A model generated the notes under the pieces. That model saw only the letters and a list, made by a program, of their open reading frames with translations. It had not been told where the DNA came from and did not search any database. From Armatimonadota bacterium (lineage in GTDB: Bacteria > Armatimonadota > Fimbriimonadia > Fimbriimonadales > Fimbriimonadaceae): DNA of 64,000 bases. Where the stretch lies: positions 1 to 64,000 of the forward strand of contig JACRPN010000014.1 in the NCBI GenBank assembly GCA_016223145.1, read 5' to 3'. Position numbers and translations under genes: made by a program. Below, piece after piece: positions 32,616 through 41,236 of the stretch (its first letter is position 1; every line of letters starts with the position of its first letter).

Positions 32616-34757
32616 ATGGTCACATTCCTTGCTGCGATCGCACTCACATCGACCCTTCATCCCAACCACCCGAACATGCCGCAGCCCAATCTCAAATCTG
32701 AAAACTCAAATCTCAGACCGGCCACCACAAGCCCGACTTCCAGGGGGCAGAGCCGAAAACCGGGCCGGATGGATTGGTGGCGCGAGGCAAGATTCGGGAT
32801 GTTCATCCATTGGGGCCTCTATTCGGTGCTTGCTGGCGAGTGGAACGGCTCCAAGGGCCACGCGGAGTGGATCCGCGAGACCGCGCACATCCCGATCAAC
32901 GAATATGAAAAGCTGCTCGGGCAGTTCAACCCGGTCAAGTTTGACGCCGACGCTTGGGCGAAGATGGCCAAAGACGCGGGGATGAAGTACCTGGTCATCA
33001 CCAGCAAGCACCACGACGGCTTCAACCTTTTCGATTCGCCCTACACCGATTGGGACGTGATGAACACCCCCTTCAAGCGCGACATCATGAAGGAGCTCTC
33101 GGCCGCCTGCAAGCGCCAGGGCATCGTGTTCTGCATGTACCACTCCATTATGGATTGGCATCACCCGGACTACCTGCCCAAGCGGAGTTGGGAGGGCGAG
33201 ACTTGGCGGAACTCGACCATCGAAAAGATTCCGACGGGCTTCAAGCCGGACTTCGACCGCTTCAACAAGTACCTGCAAAACGAGGTACGCCACATCATCC
33301 AGGCCTATGATCCCGGGGTCCTCTGGTTTGACGGCGAGTGGGAGAGCACCTGGAACCACGGCTATGGCCAGCCGCTCTATGACCTCTGCCTGGCGGCCAA
33401 GCCGAGCATCATCGTCAACAATCGGGTGGACGTGAGCCGAGGCGGAATGGAGGGCATGAGCCAGGACAACAAGTCGGCGGGCGACTTCGGCACTCCCGAG
33501 CAGACAATTCCAGCTACCGGTATGCCAGGCGTGGACTGGGAAACGTGCATGACGATGAACGGCAACTGGGGCTACAACGCCGCAGACAAGAACTTCAAAA
33601 GCACAAAGTCGATGGTTCAGATGCTGGTGGACATCGCCAGCAAGGGCGGCAACTACCTGATGAACATCGGCCCCAAAGCGGACGGCACCTTCCCAGATGA
33701 GTCCATTCAGCGGCTGAAAGAGATCGGAGTCTGGATGCGGCAGAACGGCGAATCGATTTATGGCTCCTCGGCGAGCCCGTTCAAAAAGCTTCCCTGGGGA
33801 CGTGCCACCACCAAGAAACTTGGGAACAACACCCGAATCTACCTTCACGTGTTCGATTGGCCCTCGGGCGGCAAGCTGGTGGTGCCGGGCTTGGGCAACT
33901 TCCCGCTGGGCGCGGAAGCGGTCGGGATGAAGGGCAAGGCTGCGGCGCTGAAGGTCGAGCGAGTGGGCAGCGACCTCGTGATCGGGCTCCCCGCCAAACC
34001 CACCAACGATATCGACACCGTGGTCGCGCTGACGGTTCGCGGCGCACCGATCGTCTATGAGGCGCCGGAGATCCTCGCCGATGCAGGGGAGTTCGTTTCC
34101 TCGATCAAGGTGACGCTGAAGGCTGGTGAGGGGCAAGCAGTGGTGTACACGACGGATGGTTCGGAGCCCCTTCCCGCCAATAAGTCCAATAGGACCTACA
34201 AGTCCGATTTGGTTCTCTCTGAAACCACTAGGATCCGCGCCCGGACCTTCCACAACGGCAAGCCCGTGAGCGGTGTCGTGGAGCGGCGTTTCGAGAAGGT
34301 CAAGCCTTGGCCCGCCAAGAACACGGGTGTGGTTGCGCCCAAGGCGGGAGTCGAGGTGATGTTCTTGGAGGGGAGCATGGACAAGCTGCCGCCGATTCCG
34401 GCAGGCGTTGGCGGCCAGCTCAAGGTCATGCCGAACTTCTCGATCGCCGATGACCCCAAGAAAGAGAATTGCGCCAGGTTCTTCATGGGCTGGATAAATG
34501 TCCCGGCGGACGACATGTACCTGTTCGGGGTGACCTCAGACGACGGCTCGAAGCTCTGGATCGACGGCAAGGTGGTTGTGGACAACGATGGGCTCCACTC
34601 CTCCTTCGCTAAGTCCGGAGCGGTCCCCTTGGCGGCGGGCCACCATCAAATCGTGGTCGGTTGGTTCAACAAGACAGGTGGCGCGGAGTTGAGCGTGGGT
34701 GTGGCTCGCCTCGGCGAAAAGCTAAAGCCGATCCCGGACGGCTGGCTGAAACACTAG
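32616..34757 (+). CDS. Alpha-L-fucosidase, GH29, with C-terminal PA14-like domain
   Basis: A 713-residue exported glycosidase. I chose the ATG at 32616 (GGAAG just upstream; signal peptide VTFLAAIALTSTLHP). After a linker derived from repeat DNA (NLKSENSNLRP) the GH29 barrel begins: WWREARFGMFIHWGLYSVLAGEW, KYLVITSKHHDGFNLFDS, GVLWFDGEWE with the nucleophile-type Asp, and MVQMLVDIASKGGNYLMNIGPKADG. The C-terminal region (residues about 495-715) holds a chitobiase/Big-type module (GEGQAVVYTTDGSEPLPANKS) and a PA14-like domain (YLFGVTSDDGSKLWIDGKVVVDNDG). Likely removes fucose from external glycans. Confidence 0.93.
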   Translation: MVTFLAAIALTSTLHPNHPNMPQPNLKSENSNLRPATTSPTSRGQSRKPGRMDWWREARFGMFIHWGLYSVLAGEWNGSKGHAEWIRETAHIPINEYEKLLGQFNPVKFDADAWAKMAKDAGMKYLVITSKHHDGFNLFDSPYTDWDVMNTPFKRDIMKELSAACKRQGIVFCMYHSIMDWHHPDYLPKRSWEGETWRNSTIEKIPTGFKPDFDRFNKYLQNEVRHIIQAYDPGVLWFDGEWESTWNHGYGQPLYDLCLAAKPSIIVNNRVDVSRGGMEGMSQDNKSAGDFGTPEQTIPATGMPGVDWETCMTMNGNWGYNAADKNFKSTKSMVQMLVDIASKGGNYLMNIGPKADGTFPDESIQRLKEIGVWMRQNGESIYGSSASPFKKLPWGRATTKKLGNNTRIYLHVFDWPSGGKLVVPGLGNFPLGAEAVGMKGKAAALKVERVGSDLVIGLPAKPTNDIDTVVALTVRGAPIVYEAPEILADAGEFVSSIKVTLKAGEGQAVVYTTDGSEPLPANKSNRTYKSDLVLSETTRIRARTFHNGKPVSGVVERRFEKVKPWPAKNTGVVAPKAGVEVMFLEGSMDKLPPIPAGVGGQLKVMPNFSIADDPKKENCARFFMGWINVPADDMYLFGVTSDDGSKLWIDGKVVVDNDGLHSSFAKSGAVPLAAGHHQIVVGWFNKTGGAELSVGVARLGEKLKPIPDGWLKH

Positions 34758-34849
34758 GGAGAGGGACCAAGGGACGGAGCGCAAGCATCCTTGCCTGGCC
34801 CGACAGGGAGCCCGCATCGAGTCGAGATGAGGCGATGATTGGCCTCCGG

Positions 34850-34903
34850 AACAGGGGACTGAGGGACGAGGGAACAAGGGGACAAAGGGACAAAGGGACC
34901 TGA
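34850..34903. repeat. Degenerate GGGACAAAG-phrase repeat
   Basis: GGGACTGAGGGACGAGGGAACAAGGGGACAAAGGG-type phrases repeat with a period of about 10. The same phrase occurs near 47221-47280 (GACGGAGCGACAGAGGACC) and inverted near 56018-56040 (TTTGTCCC). No gene. Confidence 0.75.
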
Positions 34904-34909
34904 GCCCCT

Positions 34910-35485
34910 TTATTCCAACACCCGCACGTTCCCTGTCTCCATCTCATAGACCGCGGCCATCAAGTGCGTCTTGCCGGAGTTGACCGCTTGCTCGAGCGAC
35001 GGGGTGGCGCGCTTCAATTGGCCGCAAGCGTGCTTGGAGTTGGCTTCGATCGCAAGGACCGGATTCGCCATTAGGTCAGTCGAGCGAAACTCGGAGAGTC
35101 CCGCCTGGAGCTCCATCCGGAGCATCCCTGACAACCCCCAGCCGCCACCTTGAAGCACGCGGCTGACGGCAAGACAGCCGGTATGCCCCATCACGACCAC
35201 CAGGGGCACTTTGAATTCTGAGACCGCCATATCGACCACCCAAGTCGAGCTTTCTGAGGCCACGTTGCCGGGCACCCGACAGGCAAAAATGGTGCCAAGC
35301 GGTTGGTCGAATACGATCTCAGGAGCGCACCGACTATCAGAACAGGCGATGACGGCAGCCAAGGGCTTCTGGGCTTTGGAGAGCTCGAGCAGGTCTTCCG
35401 GACGGTACTCCCAGGCATGGCTCTGGCCCGTGCGGAAACGCAGGTTGCCGTCGAGCAGTTCCTGGAGCGCTTGTTCGGGAGACAT
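34910..35485 (-). CDS. Beta-class carbonic anhydrase
   Basis: A 191-residue enzyme interconverting CO2 and bicarbonate. Zinc ligands are visible: Cys48 in ACSDSR (with the Asp50-Arg52 dyad) and His101/Cys104 in VMGHTGC. RVPGNVASESS is another family block. I chose the ATG at 35485, which has CATAAT 6 nt before it; the longer frame runs into repeat DNA. Length is normal for the family. Confidence 0.93.
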   Translation of the reverse strand: MSPEQALQELLDGNLRFRTGQSHAWEYRPEDLLELSKAQKPLAAVIACSDSRCAPEIVFDQPLGTIFACRVPGNVASESSTWVVDMAVSEFKVPLVVVMGHTGCLAVSRVLQGGGWGLSGMLRMELQAGLSEFRSTDLMANPVLAIEANSKHACGQLKRATPSLEQAVNSGKTHLMAAVYEMETGNVRVLE

Positions 35486-35491
35486 TGGTTG

Positions 35492-35497
35492 ATTATG
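35492..35497 (-). promoter_or_regulatory. -10 box CATAAT, 6 nt before carbonic anhydrase start
   Basis: Minus-strand CATAAT-N6-ATG; the same hexamer and spacing occur before the genes at 38736 and 39839. Confidence 0.6.
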
Positions 35498-35568
35498 CAA
35501 GGGAAGGGGCCGCTGGTAGGGCCGGGATGACAGATGGTGAACGGTCCACACTTCCGCCCCCCCATTCG

Positions 35569-35725
35569 CCCCCTCACCCGGTTCGCTACGCTTACCGACC
35601 TCTCCCCGTTGGGGCGAGGTGGTTTTCTCAGCACCCACCCGCGAAGGGCGAAGTGCGAAGGGCGACGTATCGGCCTACTTCAGGCCTCGGACCTGAGACC
35701 TCAGACCTCGGACCTCGGACCTTTC
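35569..35725. repeat. Inverted 53-nt hairpin repeat plus GACCTCGGACC phrase
   Basis: 35569-35622 is a full copy of the 53-nt repeat at 1887-2158 in opposite orientation. 35683-35725 repeats a 10-nt phrase (CTCGGACCTGAGACCTCAGACC) also seen on the other strand at 59603-59665. The remainder to 35886 holds no convincing gene. Confidence 0.85.
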
Positions 35726-35886
35726 CCCCGCAATTCCCCCATCAGCAAGCCTACTAACGGCAACCCTGACGGTTTTCGTCAAAAACCGCAACGCAGACCG
35801 TTTCCTATGGGGGAAAGCATGGCAAGAGATCAGCGGGCAAGCAGGGCGAACGCCAAGCGTGCCCCGATGAGGGGGAGTTGCTTCTA

Positions 35887-35979
35887 ATGTTTCAGTACGT
35901 TGCGATAGCGCTGTGCGCCGCATCGGCTCTTGGAGCCTTTTGGCTCTTCAGAGACGCGACGGCGAAGACGGCCGAGTAG
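35887..35979 (+). CDS. Tiny single-helix membrane protein
   Basis: A 30-residue frame, MFQYVAIALCAASALGAFWL then a charged tail ending TAKTAE. GGGGAG lies about 9 nt before the ATG. One TM helix predicted. It ends 16 nt before the ABC exporter start and may be its small partner or a leader peptide. Short length limits confidence. Confidence 0.4.
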   Translation: MFQYVAIALCAASALGAFWLFRDATAKTAE

Positions 35980-35995
35980 GGATCAAAATGGAGGG

Positions 35996-37852
35996 ATGCG
36001 CTCGTTCAAGCGCACCCTCCATTTCCTGAAGCCGTACCGCCTTCGAGTCATCGTAGCGGTGCTGCTGACGCTTGGCGTCACCGTACTCCAGATCCTACCT
36101 CCCCGAATCTTCCAGCTTGCGATCGACCAGGCAATCGCTCCTGCCGTCAGGGCCAACCGTGCGCTCGCCGACCTCGACAAGAAGGTCCTGGCCGAGAAGA
36201 TCACCCCCGTCCAGCGCGAAGCTCAGCAGCCGGCGCTCAAGAAGACGCGCGATCAAGACGCACCCCGAATCCTTCTGCTGATTGCTGCCGGGCTCGCCGT
36301 CGTGATCGTGCTGCGGAACGTACTGAGCTTCTTCCTTCATACATCGCTCACCTGGATCGGCCATCGCTTCTGTTTCGACCTTCGGTTCGCCACTTGGCGG
36401 CACCTCCATCGACTCTCCCTGGCCTATCACAACCAAACCCAGGTCGGCAAGATCATGTCGCGCGTCACGGGCGACATCGAGATGATCCAGAACCTGATCC
36501 AGGGCCAGTTGGTGACCTTCTTGAGCGATTTGGTCACGCTCACCGCCGTTCTTGGCATGTTGTTCACGATCGAATGGCGGCTGGCGGCGATCATCATCGG
36601 TCTTGTGCCGTTCTATGTCGTTGCCTACCTGATGTTCCTCAAACACATCCGCGAGGTGAGCCAGGAACAGAGGCGGCTCTGGGACGAAATGCTCGGCAAG
36701 CTCGCTGAGAAGATCGCCGGAATCGGTGTTGTCAAGGCGTTCGTGCGAGAGCGGGCCGAAACCGAGAACTTCATGGTCAGCGTTCGCGCCAAGTTCAACG
36801 TGGACATGCGCCAGGTCCATCTGAACCGCCGTTTGGGCCTCGTCTCGGGCACGATCAGCGCGCTCGGCACAGGCGCGGTCTATGCCTATGGCGGGCATCT
36901 GGTGCAGGTGGGCGAGTTGACCACCGGCATGCTGGTCGCGATCACCTTCTACATCGGCTATATCTTCAACCCGGCGGTTCGAGTGGTGGACTTCAACAAC
37001 GGGCTTCAGTGGGCCGTGGCCGCGATGGACCGGGTCTTCGAGACGCTCGACACGAGGCCGGAGATTGAGGACAAGCCCGGCGCGCCGGACCTGCCGCCCT
37101 TCGAGCGCGAGGTCGTGTTCGAAAACGTTTCCTTCGCCTATGTGGAGGAGAAGCCCATCGTGGAGGGCTTCACGCTGCGAGTGAGAGCCGGCGAGACGAT
37201 CGCCCTCGTGGGTCACAGCGGAGCGGGAAAGACCACGCTCATGAACCTGCTGATGCGCTTTTATGACCCAACGCGAGGCCGGATCACGTTGGACGGCCAC
37301 GACCTTAGGGACATCCGGTTGGAATCGCTCAGGCGTCAGGTGAGCATGGTGGCCCAGGAGTCGGTGATCTTCTCGGTCAGCATCCTGGAGAACGTCAAGT
37401 ACGGCAAGAAGGACGCCGGGGACGCGGAGGCCATTGCCGCCTGCAAAGCCGCCGATCTCGACGAATTTGTGATGGAGCTGCCCGACGGCTACGAGACGAT
37501 GATCGGCGAGGACGGAATCAAGCTTTCGGGCGGCCAGAAGCAGCGGCTGGCGCTTGCGCGCGCCCTGGTGACGAACCCACGGGTGCTGATCCTCGACGAC
37601 GTGACCAGCGCGCTCGATGGTGAGACCGAGGCGCGGGTCCAGGAATCGCTCAAGCAGGTGATGAGCGGGCGGACCACGTTCATCATTTCGCACCGGCTCT
37701 CGTCCGTGGTGGAAGCCGATCGGATCGTGGTGTTCGACGAGGGGCGAATCGCGGATATCGGGACTCATGCCGAGCTGGTAAGCCGCCCCGGACTCTATCG
37801 CGATATCTACGAAGAGCAGTTCCGGAGCGCGCTGGAGGGGGTTGGGGGGTAG
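35996..37852 (+). CDS. ABC exporter, fused TM and ATPase domains
   Basis: A 618-residue half-transporter of the MsbA/multidrug type. TM helices span residues about 17-300 (VIVAVLLTLGVTVLQILPP, ILLLIAAGLAVVIVLRNVLSFFL, LVTLTAVLGMLF, AAIIIGLVPFYVVAYLMF and others), with a long soluble insert between helices 1 and 2. The ATPase has Walker A GHSGAGKTT, signature LSGGQKQRLALARAL, Walker B VLILDDVTSALDG and switch IISHRLSS. It probably works as a homodimer exporting lipid or drug. A degraded copy of a paralogue's last 20 codons lies at 42520-42582. Confidence 0.95.
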   Translation: MRSFKRTLHFLKPYRLRVIVAVLLTLGVTVLQILPPRIFQLAIDQAIAPAVRANRALADLDKKVLAEKITPVQREAQQPALKKTRDQDAPRILLLIAAGLAVVIVLRNVLSFFLHTSLTWIGHRFCFDLRFATWRHLHRLSLAYHNQTQVGKIMSRVTGDIEMIQNLIQGQLVTFLSDLVTLTAVLGMLFTIEWRLAAIIIGLVPFYVVAYLMFLKHIREVSQEQRRLWDEMLGKLAEKIAGIGVVKAFVRERAETENFMVSVRAKFNVDMRQVHLNRRLGLVSGTISALGTGAVYAYGGHLVQVGELTTGMLVAITFYIGYIFNPAVRVVDFNNGLQWAVAAMDRVFETLDTRPEIEDKPGAPDLPPFEREVVFENVSFAYVEEKPIVEGFTLRVRAGETIALVGHSGAGKTTLMNLLMRFYDPTRGRITLDGHDLRDIRLESLRRQVSMVAQESVIFSVSILENVKYGKKDAGDAEAIAACKAADLDEFVMELPDGYETMIGEDGIKLSGGQKQRLALARALVTNPRVLILDDVTSALDGETEARVQESLKQVMSGRTTFIISHRLSSVVEADRIVVFDEGRIADIGTHAELVSRPGLYRDIYEEQFRSALEGVGG

Positions 37853-37956
37853 GCGCATCTGCAACGCCTGGCCGATTTCGGCTCTCTTGAGTGCTTGCGG
37901 CTTCTTCCGGAATCTCCACCCCCTCCTCCATCGGTGAAGCAGGAGGGGAGAGTGGC

Positions 37957-38736
37957 TCAGGGTAGGAACCCTTTCGCTTCCAGCTCCGTGCGGATCCTCT
38001 CAGAGCACTCCTGGAAGTAGACAGGGTCGTATTTGATCTCGCTGGTGTAGAACTGGGCCAGCGTCGTGATGCCGAGCTCCTTCGCCATCCGCTCGAGTTC
38101 AGGATAGGCCATATAGCGCTCCCAACCTTTGACCTCGCGCTCGGCGTAGACGTCGTCGATCTCGGCGGTGTCGGGCTTTCGGTAGGTTTCGTGATGAACG
38201 AACGCGCGCAAGGGTAGGCGGTCACGTTTGGGCGGGTCCTCGTCCGGGTGGCCCACGACAATTGTCGTTACCGGGATGACGGTCTCGGGGAGTTCCAGAA
38301 GCTCGCCAATGTCCTTGAGATGGAACAGGGTCGTGCCCATATAGCAGATTCCCAGTCCAGCGTTTTCAAAGCCCAGACACACATTCTGCGCGAGGATCAT
38401 GGCGTCATAGGCTGCGACGTGGTAGCCCAGGAAGTTGTTGAAGTTGTCCTTCGCGCCGCGCAACCGCAGCCACTCTCGGGTCCGCCACCAGTCCGCGCAG
38501 AAGGTGATTAGCAGCGGAGCCTGCCGGATCATCTCTTGCTCGGAATGAAGTTCGTACAGCCTTTGCTTGCGCGTCCCGTCTGTGGTGAGAACCATCGAGA
38601 CGGAGTTCAGGTTGCCCGAGGACGATGCCCCGATGATCGCCTCATGGCAGACCTTTTCGATCAAGTCTGGCGGAACGGGGGTCGGTTTGTACTTTCGGAT
38701 CGAGCGGTGGCCGGCGAGCAGCGCAGAGAGTTCCAC
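37957..38736 (-). CDS. Nitroreductase-family flavoenzyme
   Basis: A 259-residue FMN-dependent oxidoreductase of the NfsA/nitroreductase type: HRSIRKYKPTPVPPDLIEKVCHEAIIGASSSGNLNSVSM, then AAYDAMILAQNVCLGFENAGLGICYMGT and PVTTIVVGHPDEDPPKRDRLPL. It reduces nitro compounds, quinones or flavins with NAD(P)H. Starts with GTG at 38736; CATAAT lies 6 nt before it. Confidence 0.92.
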   Translation of the reverse strand: MELSALLAGHRSIRKYKPTPVPPDLIEKVCHEAIIGASSSGNLNSVSMVLTTDGTRKQRLYELHSEQEMIRQAPLLITFCADWWRTREWLRLRGAKDNFNNFLGYHVAAYDAMILAQNVCLGFENAGLGICYMGTTLFHLKDIGELLELPETVIPVTTIVVGHPDEDPPKRDRLPLRAFVHHETYRKPDTAEIDDVYAEREVKGWERYMAYPELERMAKELGITTLAQFYTSEIKYDPVYFQECSERIRTELEAKGFLP

Positions 38737-38742
38737 ACGACG

Positions 38743-38748
38743 ATTATG
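38743..38748 (-). promoter_or_regulatory. -10 box CATAAT, 6 nt before nitroreductase GTG
   Basis: Minus-strand CATAAT-N6-GTG. Confidence 0.6.
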
Positions 38749-38804
38749 GAACTGCGCCTCCGTCCCTGCCTGTCGGCAAGGATGGAGGCACAGCGAATCA
38801 GCCG

Positions 38805-39839
38805 CTACTCACCTCTTGGCAGCACAAAAACCGAGTCGTTCACGGTCTCGGACGCCTTACCCGACTTGAATTTCATCTCCCAGACCTCGCCCCCGGCAAA
38901 GGTCACGCTCAGGTTCATGGGGACCTTGGCGCCGCCGACCGTCTTGTAGTTCGAATAGTCGTAAACCGAAATCACCATCCCGATCGTGCTTCTGGTGACG
39001 CTGACGAACCGGGATAGAAGGCCCGACTTCGCGTCGAAATAAAGCTCTTCGTTCGAGCCCGTTGCCGTCCTCAGGCCGCGCAACACGATGGTGTCGGCCT
39101 TGCCGAGCTTCTCCTTGCCGGCGACGCTGATGCGGTCGAGCCCCGCGAAGGCGTTGTCTCCTCGCCAGGAGCGGCCAATCCGGGCGTAGATGGCAGCGGG
39201 CTCGTCCATCAGGGGGTAGGCGTCGCGCCAGACCTGTTTGCCGTCGAACCCGAATTTGGCGCTCGGCGAGGCCACGCGGAACCGTCCGTCCGCCGCCATG
39301 ATGTACTCGACGGTCTCCGTCGTCGGCTTTTCGCCTTCTGAGGGCGCCGTCTGAGTGCCCGTGAAGGTCAAGAGGGGTGGCGCTTTGCCGACGGCTTTGA
39401 GGTATTTCTGCAAGACATCTTGCGGTGCGGGAGGGTTCTCCAGCCTGGGGTGTCGCATGTTCACCTGGGCCGGAATCGGGGTGCCGGCCGGGTGCTCCGC
39501 GCCGCCGTGACAGCTGTTGCACGTCACCTCGAGGCGGTTGTTGAAGTACTTGGCGTTGATGTCGCGCTGAATCGTGATCATCTTCCGCGTGACGGTTTTG
39601 TTCTTGTGCGGGGCAGCGTAATCCTTGGGGTCGTGACAGAACGTACACTTGACCTTGAGCGAGGCCGCCATGAACTGCATCGCCGGGATCAAGTCCTTGG
39701 CGGGCACGCCCTTAAAGGACTCGATATCTTTGAAAACTTGATCGGCTGTCGGGTTTTGAGCCTGCTGGGGTTGGCTGATCGTGGTGAAAGAGAGGCTTGC
39801 GACGGCCAGCGCGGTCCAGGAGATGGTCCTCGTGAGCAT
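38805..39839 (-). CDS. Two-haem cytochrome like photosynthetic reaction-centre cytochrome c, exported
   Basis: A 344-residue exported protein. After the signal peptide (TISWTALAVASLSFTTIS) the N-terminal domain carries two CxxCH sites, KCTFCH and TCNSCHGG, with methionines (LIPAMQFMAASLKV, KMITIQRDIN) at the positions of axial ligands, as in the reaction-centre cytochrome c subunit family. That family is common in non-photosynthetic Acidobacteria and relatives. The C-terminal 200 residues (GRFRVASPSAKFGFDGKQVWRD, FDAKSGLLSRFVSV) resemble lipoprotein-localisation-type beta sheets. CATAAT lies 6 nt before the ATG. Confidence 0.88.
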   Translation of the reverse strand: MLTRTISWTALAVASLSFTTISQPQQAQNPTADQVFKDIESFKGVPAKDLIPAMQFMAASLKVKCTFCHDPKDYAAPHKNKTVTRKMITIQRDINAKYFNNRLEVTCNSCHGGAEHPAGTPIPAQVNMRHPRLENPPAPQDVLQKYLKAVGKAPPLLTFTGTQTAPSEGEKPTTETVEYIMAADGRFRVASPSAKFGFDGKQVWRDAYPLMDEPAAIYARIGRSWRGDNAFAGLDRISVAGKEKLGKADTIVLRGLRTATGSNEELYFDAKSGLLSRFVSVTRSTIGMVISVYDYSNYKTVGGAKVPMNLSVTFAGGEVWEMKFKSGKASETVNDSVFVLPRGE

Positions 39840-39845
39840 TTGGCT

Positions 39846-39851
39846 ATTATG
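39846..39851 (-). promoter_or_regulatory. -10 box CATAAT, 6 nt before cytochrome start
   Basis: Minus-strand CATAAT-N6-ATG. Confidence 0.6.
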
Positions 39852-39914
39852 CTTCAGGTCGGTGGGGCCGCTTGGGTGAGACGCCTGGGCTACAAGGTCT
39901 TGGGGCTATAGGGG

Positions 39915-40424
39915 TTAGGGCAGCCGCTTCCAGCGGTCTGGCTGCTGCTGGAACGCCCAGTACAGATAGTCTGTGTCTACCGGTTCGCCGCCGAGCTGCT
40001 GGACAAGAAGCGCGATCTGGCCACGGTGGTAGAAGCCGTGCCCAACCATCTGCATGATCTGGCCCTCGATATTCCAGCGGTACGCCCCGCCTTGCACCGG
40101 AAATTCGAAGTCCATGTCCAATCGGTCGTCGGCCAGGTCCTTCAAATAGATGGACCAAGCTTCCTCAAGGACCTCAAAACGGCCGGGCAAGCTCTCAATG
40201 TCCACGCTCTCCGGCCACCAATCTCCTTGGTTCGTGCCGTCCCCTAACATTCGGTCCAGCCAGTTCTCCCTACATGCGGCAAGGTGCCCCGCGAGCTGCA
40301 ACGCTTGGGAGAACCTCGCGTCGGACCGCGCCGATACCGGCACCGACCGGATCATCGACAGCATCTTCTGGTTCGAGTCGCGCTCCTGCTCAAACCAATC
40401 GCGATAGCGCTGAATGGCCGACAT
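39915..40424 (-). CDS. DinB/YfiT-family metal-binding four-helix protein
   Basis: A 169-residue protein of the DinB superfamily, which covers thiol-dependent S-transferases and unknowns. The three metal histidines are plausible: AGHLAACREN (His about 47) and MVGHGFYHRGQIALLVQQLGG (two His). GGEPVDTDYLYWAFQQ ends it. Function unknown. TAGCTT lies 6 nt before the ATG. Another DinB protein lies at 46713-47180. Confidence 0.9.
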   Translation of the reverse strand: MSAIQRYRDWFEQERDSNQKMLSMIRSVPVSARSDARFSQALQLAGHLAACRENWLDRMLGDGTNQGDWWPESVDIESLPGRFEVLEEAWSIYLKDLADDRLDMDFEFPVQGGAYRWNIEGQIMQMVGHGFYHRGQIALLVQQLGGEPVDTDYLYWAFQQQPDRWKRLP

Positions 40425-40430
40425 GCGTCC

Positions 40431-40436
40431 AAGCTA
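40431..40436 (-). promoter_or_regulatory. -10-like TAGCTT, 6 nt before DinB start
   Basis: Minus-strand TAGCTT-N6-ATG. Confidence 0.45.
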
Positions 40437-40497
40437 CCACGTCGGCACATCCTAGGACCTGTTGCGTGGGGCCCTCTTCTGGCGGCAAAGTGTCGAC

Positions 40498-41199
40498 ATG
40501 AAACCCAATTCCTTGGTCTTCGCCGTGCTTGCGCTCGTCTCGATGGGCTCGGCCACATCGGTGGCGCAGCGCCACTCCCTGTTGCCCCACCTGAGGGTCG
40601 GCGACGTGTTCAAGTACCAATTCAAGGGAACCTACGCGGTCGCAGACAAGGAGTCCATCTATACGGCATCGTTTGAGATGGCGATCGGGGCCATCGCGCG
40701 CAATGGGGAGCTGACCTTCAAGAACAAGCAGGTCGGCGGCGAGATCAGCCAGGGCGGACAAGTTCGGAAGCTCCCTGAGTCTGCGACGACCTCGATCCTC
40801 AAGCCAAACGGCGAGATTGTCTCCGTCGATCCTCCCTATGCCAGCCCTGAGCAGGCACGGTTCAGCCGCCTGATGCAGATCATCGTTAGCGACAAGCCCG
40901 TGAAAGTCGGCGACATTTGGACTTGGTCCCAAGAGCCTTCGACGGTAAACGGGAACATCGGCTACGATGGCAAAGTGGAGTGCGTGGCTTTTGAAACGAG
41001 AGGCGGAGCCGGCTGCGCTCGGATCCGGCTGACCGGCAAGGAGAGGTCCGGCCTGAAGCCGGCCACAGGGACTATGGAGGTTTGGGTGAACCTGAAGGAC
41101 GGCCTGCCGATGGAGATGAGTATGGTGTTCACAGACGTCCCTTTGGCGCCGGGATTAACCGCAACGTATCGCGCGGAGAACAAGCGAATCGGCTCCTGA
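40498..41199 (+). CDS. Exported protein, DUF6263-like
   Basis: A 233-residue protein from the ATG at 40498 with a signal peptide (VFAVLALVSMGSATSVAQ). It shows LRVGDVFKYQFKGTY, SDKPVKVGDIWTWSQEP and TGTMEVWVNLKDGLPMEMSMVFTDV, the same arrangement as the protein at 29437-30135 (VGDTW, then a strand with a WVEVGTGEL-like turn), so the two are probably distant paralogues. Periplasmic role unknown. Confidence 0.78.
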   Translation: MKPNSLVFAVLALVSMGSATSVAQRHSLLPHLRVGDVFKYQFKGTYAVADKESIYTASFEMAIGAIARNGELTFKNKQVGGEISQGGQVRKLPESATTSILKPNGEIVSVDPPYASPEQARFSRLMQIIVSDKPVKVGDIWTWSQEPSTVNGNIGYDGKVECVAFETRGGAGCARIRLTGKERSGLKPATGTMEVWVNLKDGLPMEMSMVFTDVPLAPGLTATYRAENKRIGS

Positions 41200-41224
41200 A
41201 GCGCAATCTCAGCGGCCCAATTGA

Positions 41225-41230
41225 TAGAAT
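41225..41230 (+). promoter_or_regulatory. -10 box TAGAAT, 6 nt before URO-D family gene
   Basis: TAGAAT-N6-ATG (start 41237). Confidence 0.6.
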
Positions 41231-41236
41231 CAGAGA

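Noticed and set aside
36095-37864. 589-codon minus-strand frame
   Set aside because: Antisense shadow of the ABC exporter; product rich in His/Asp/Arg with no domain.
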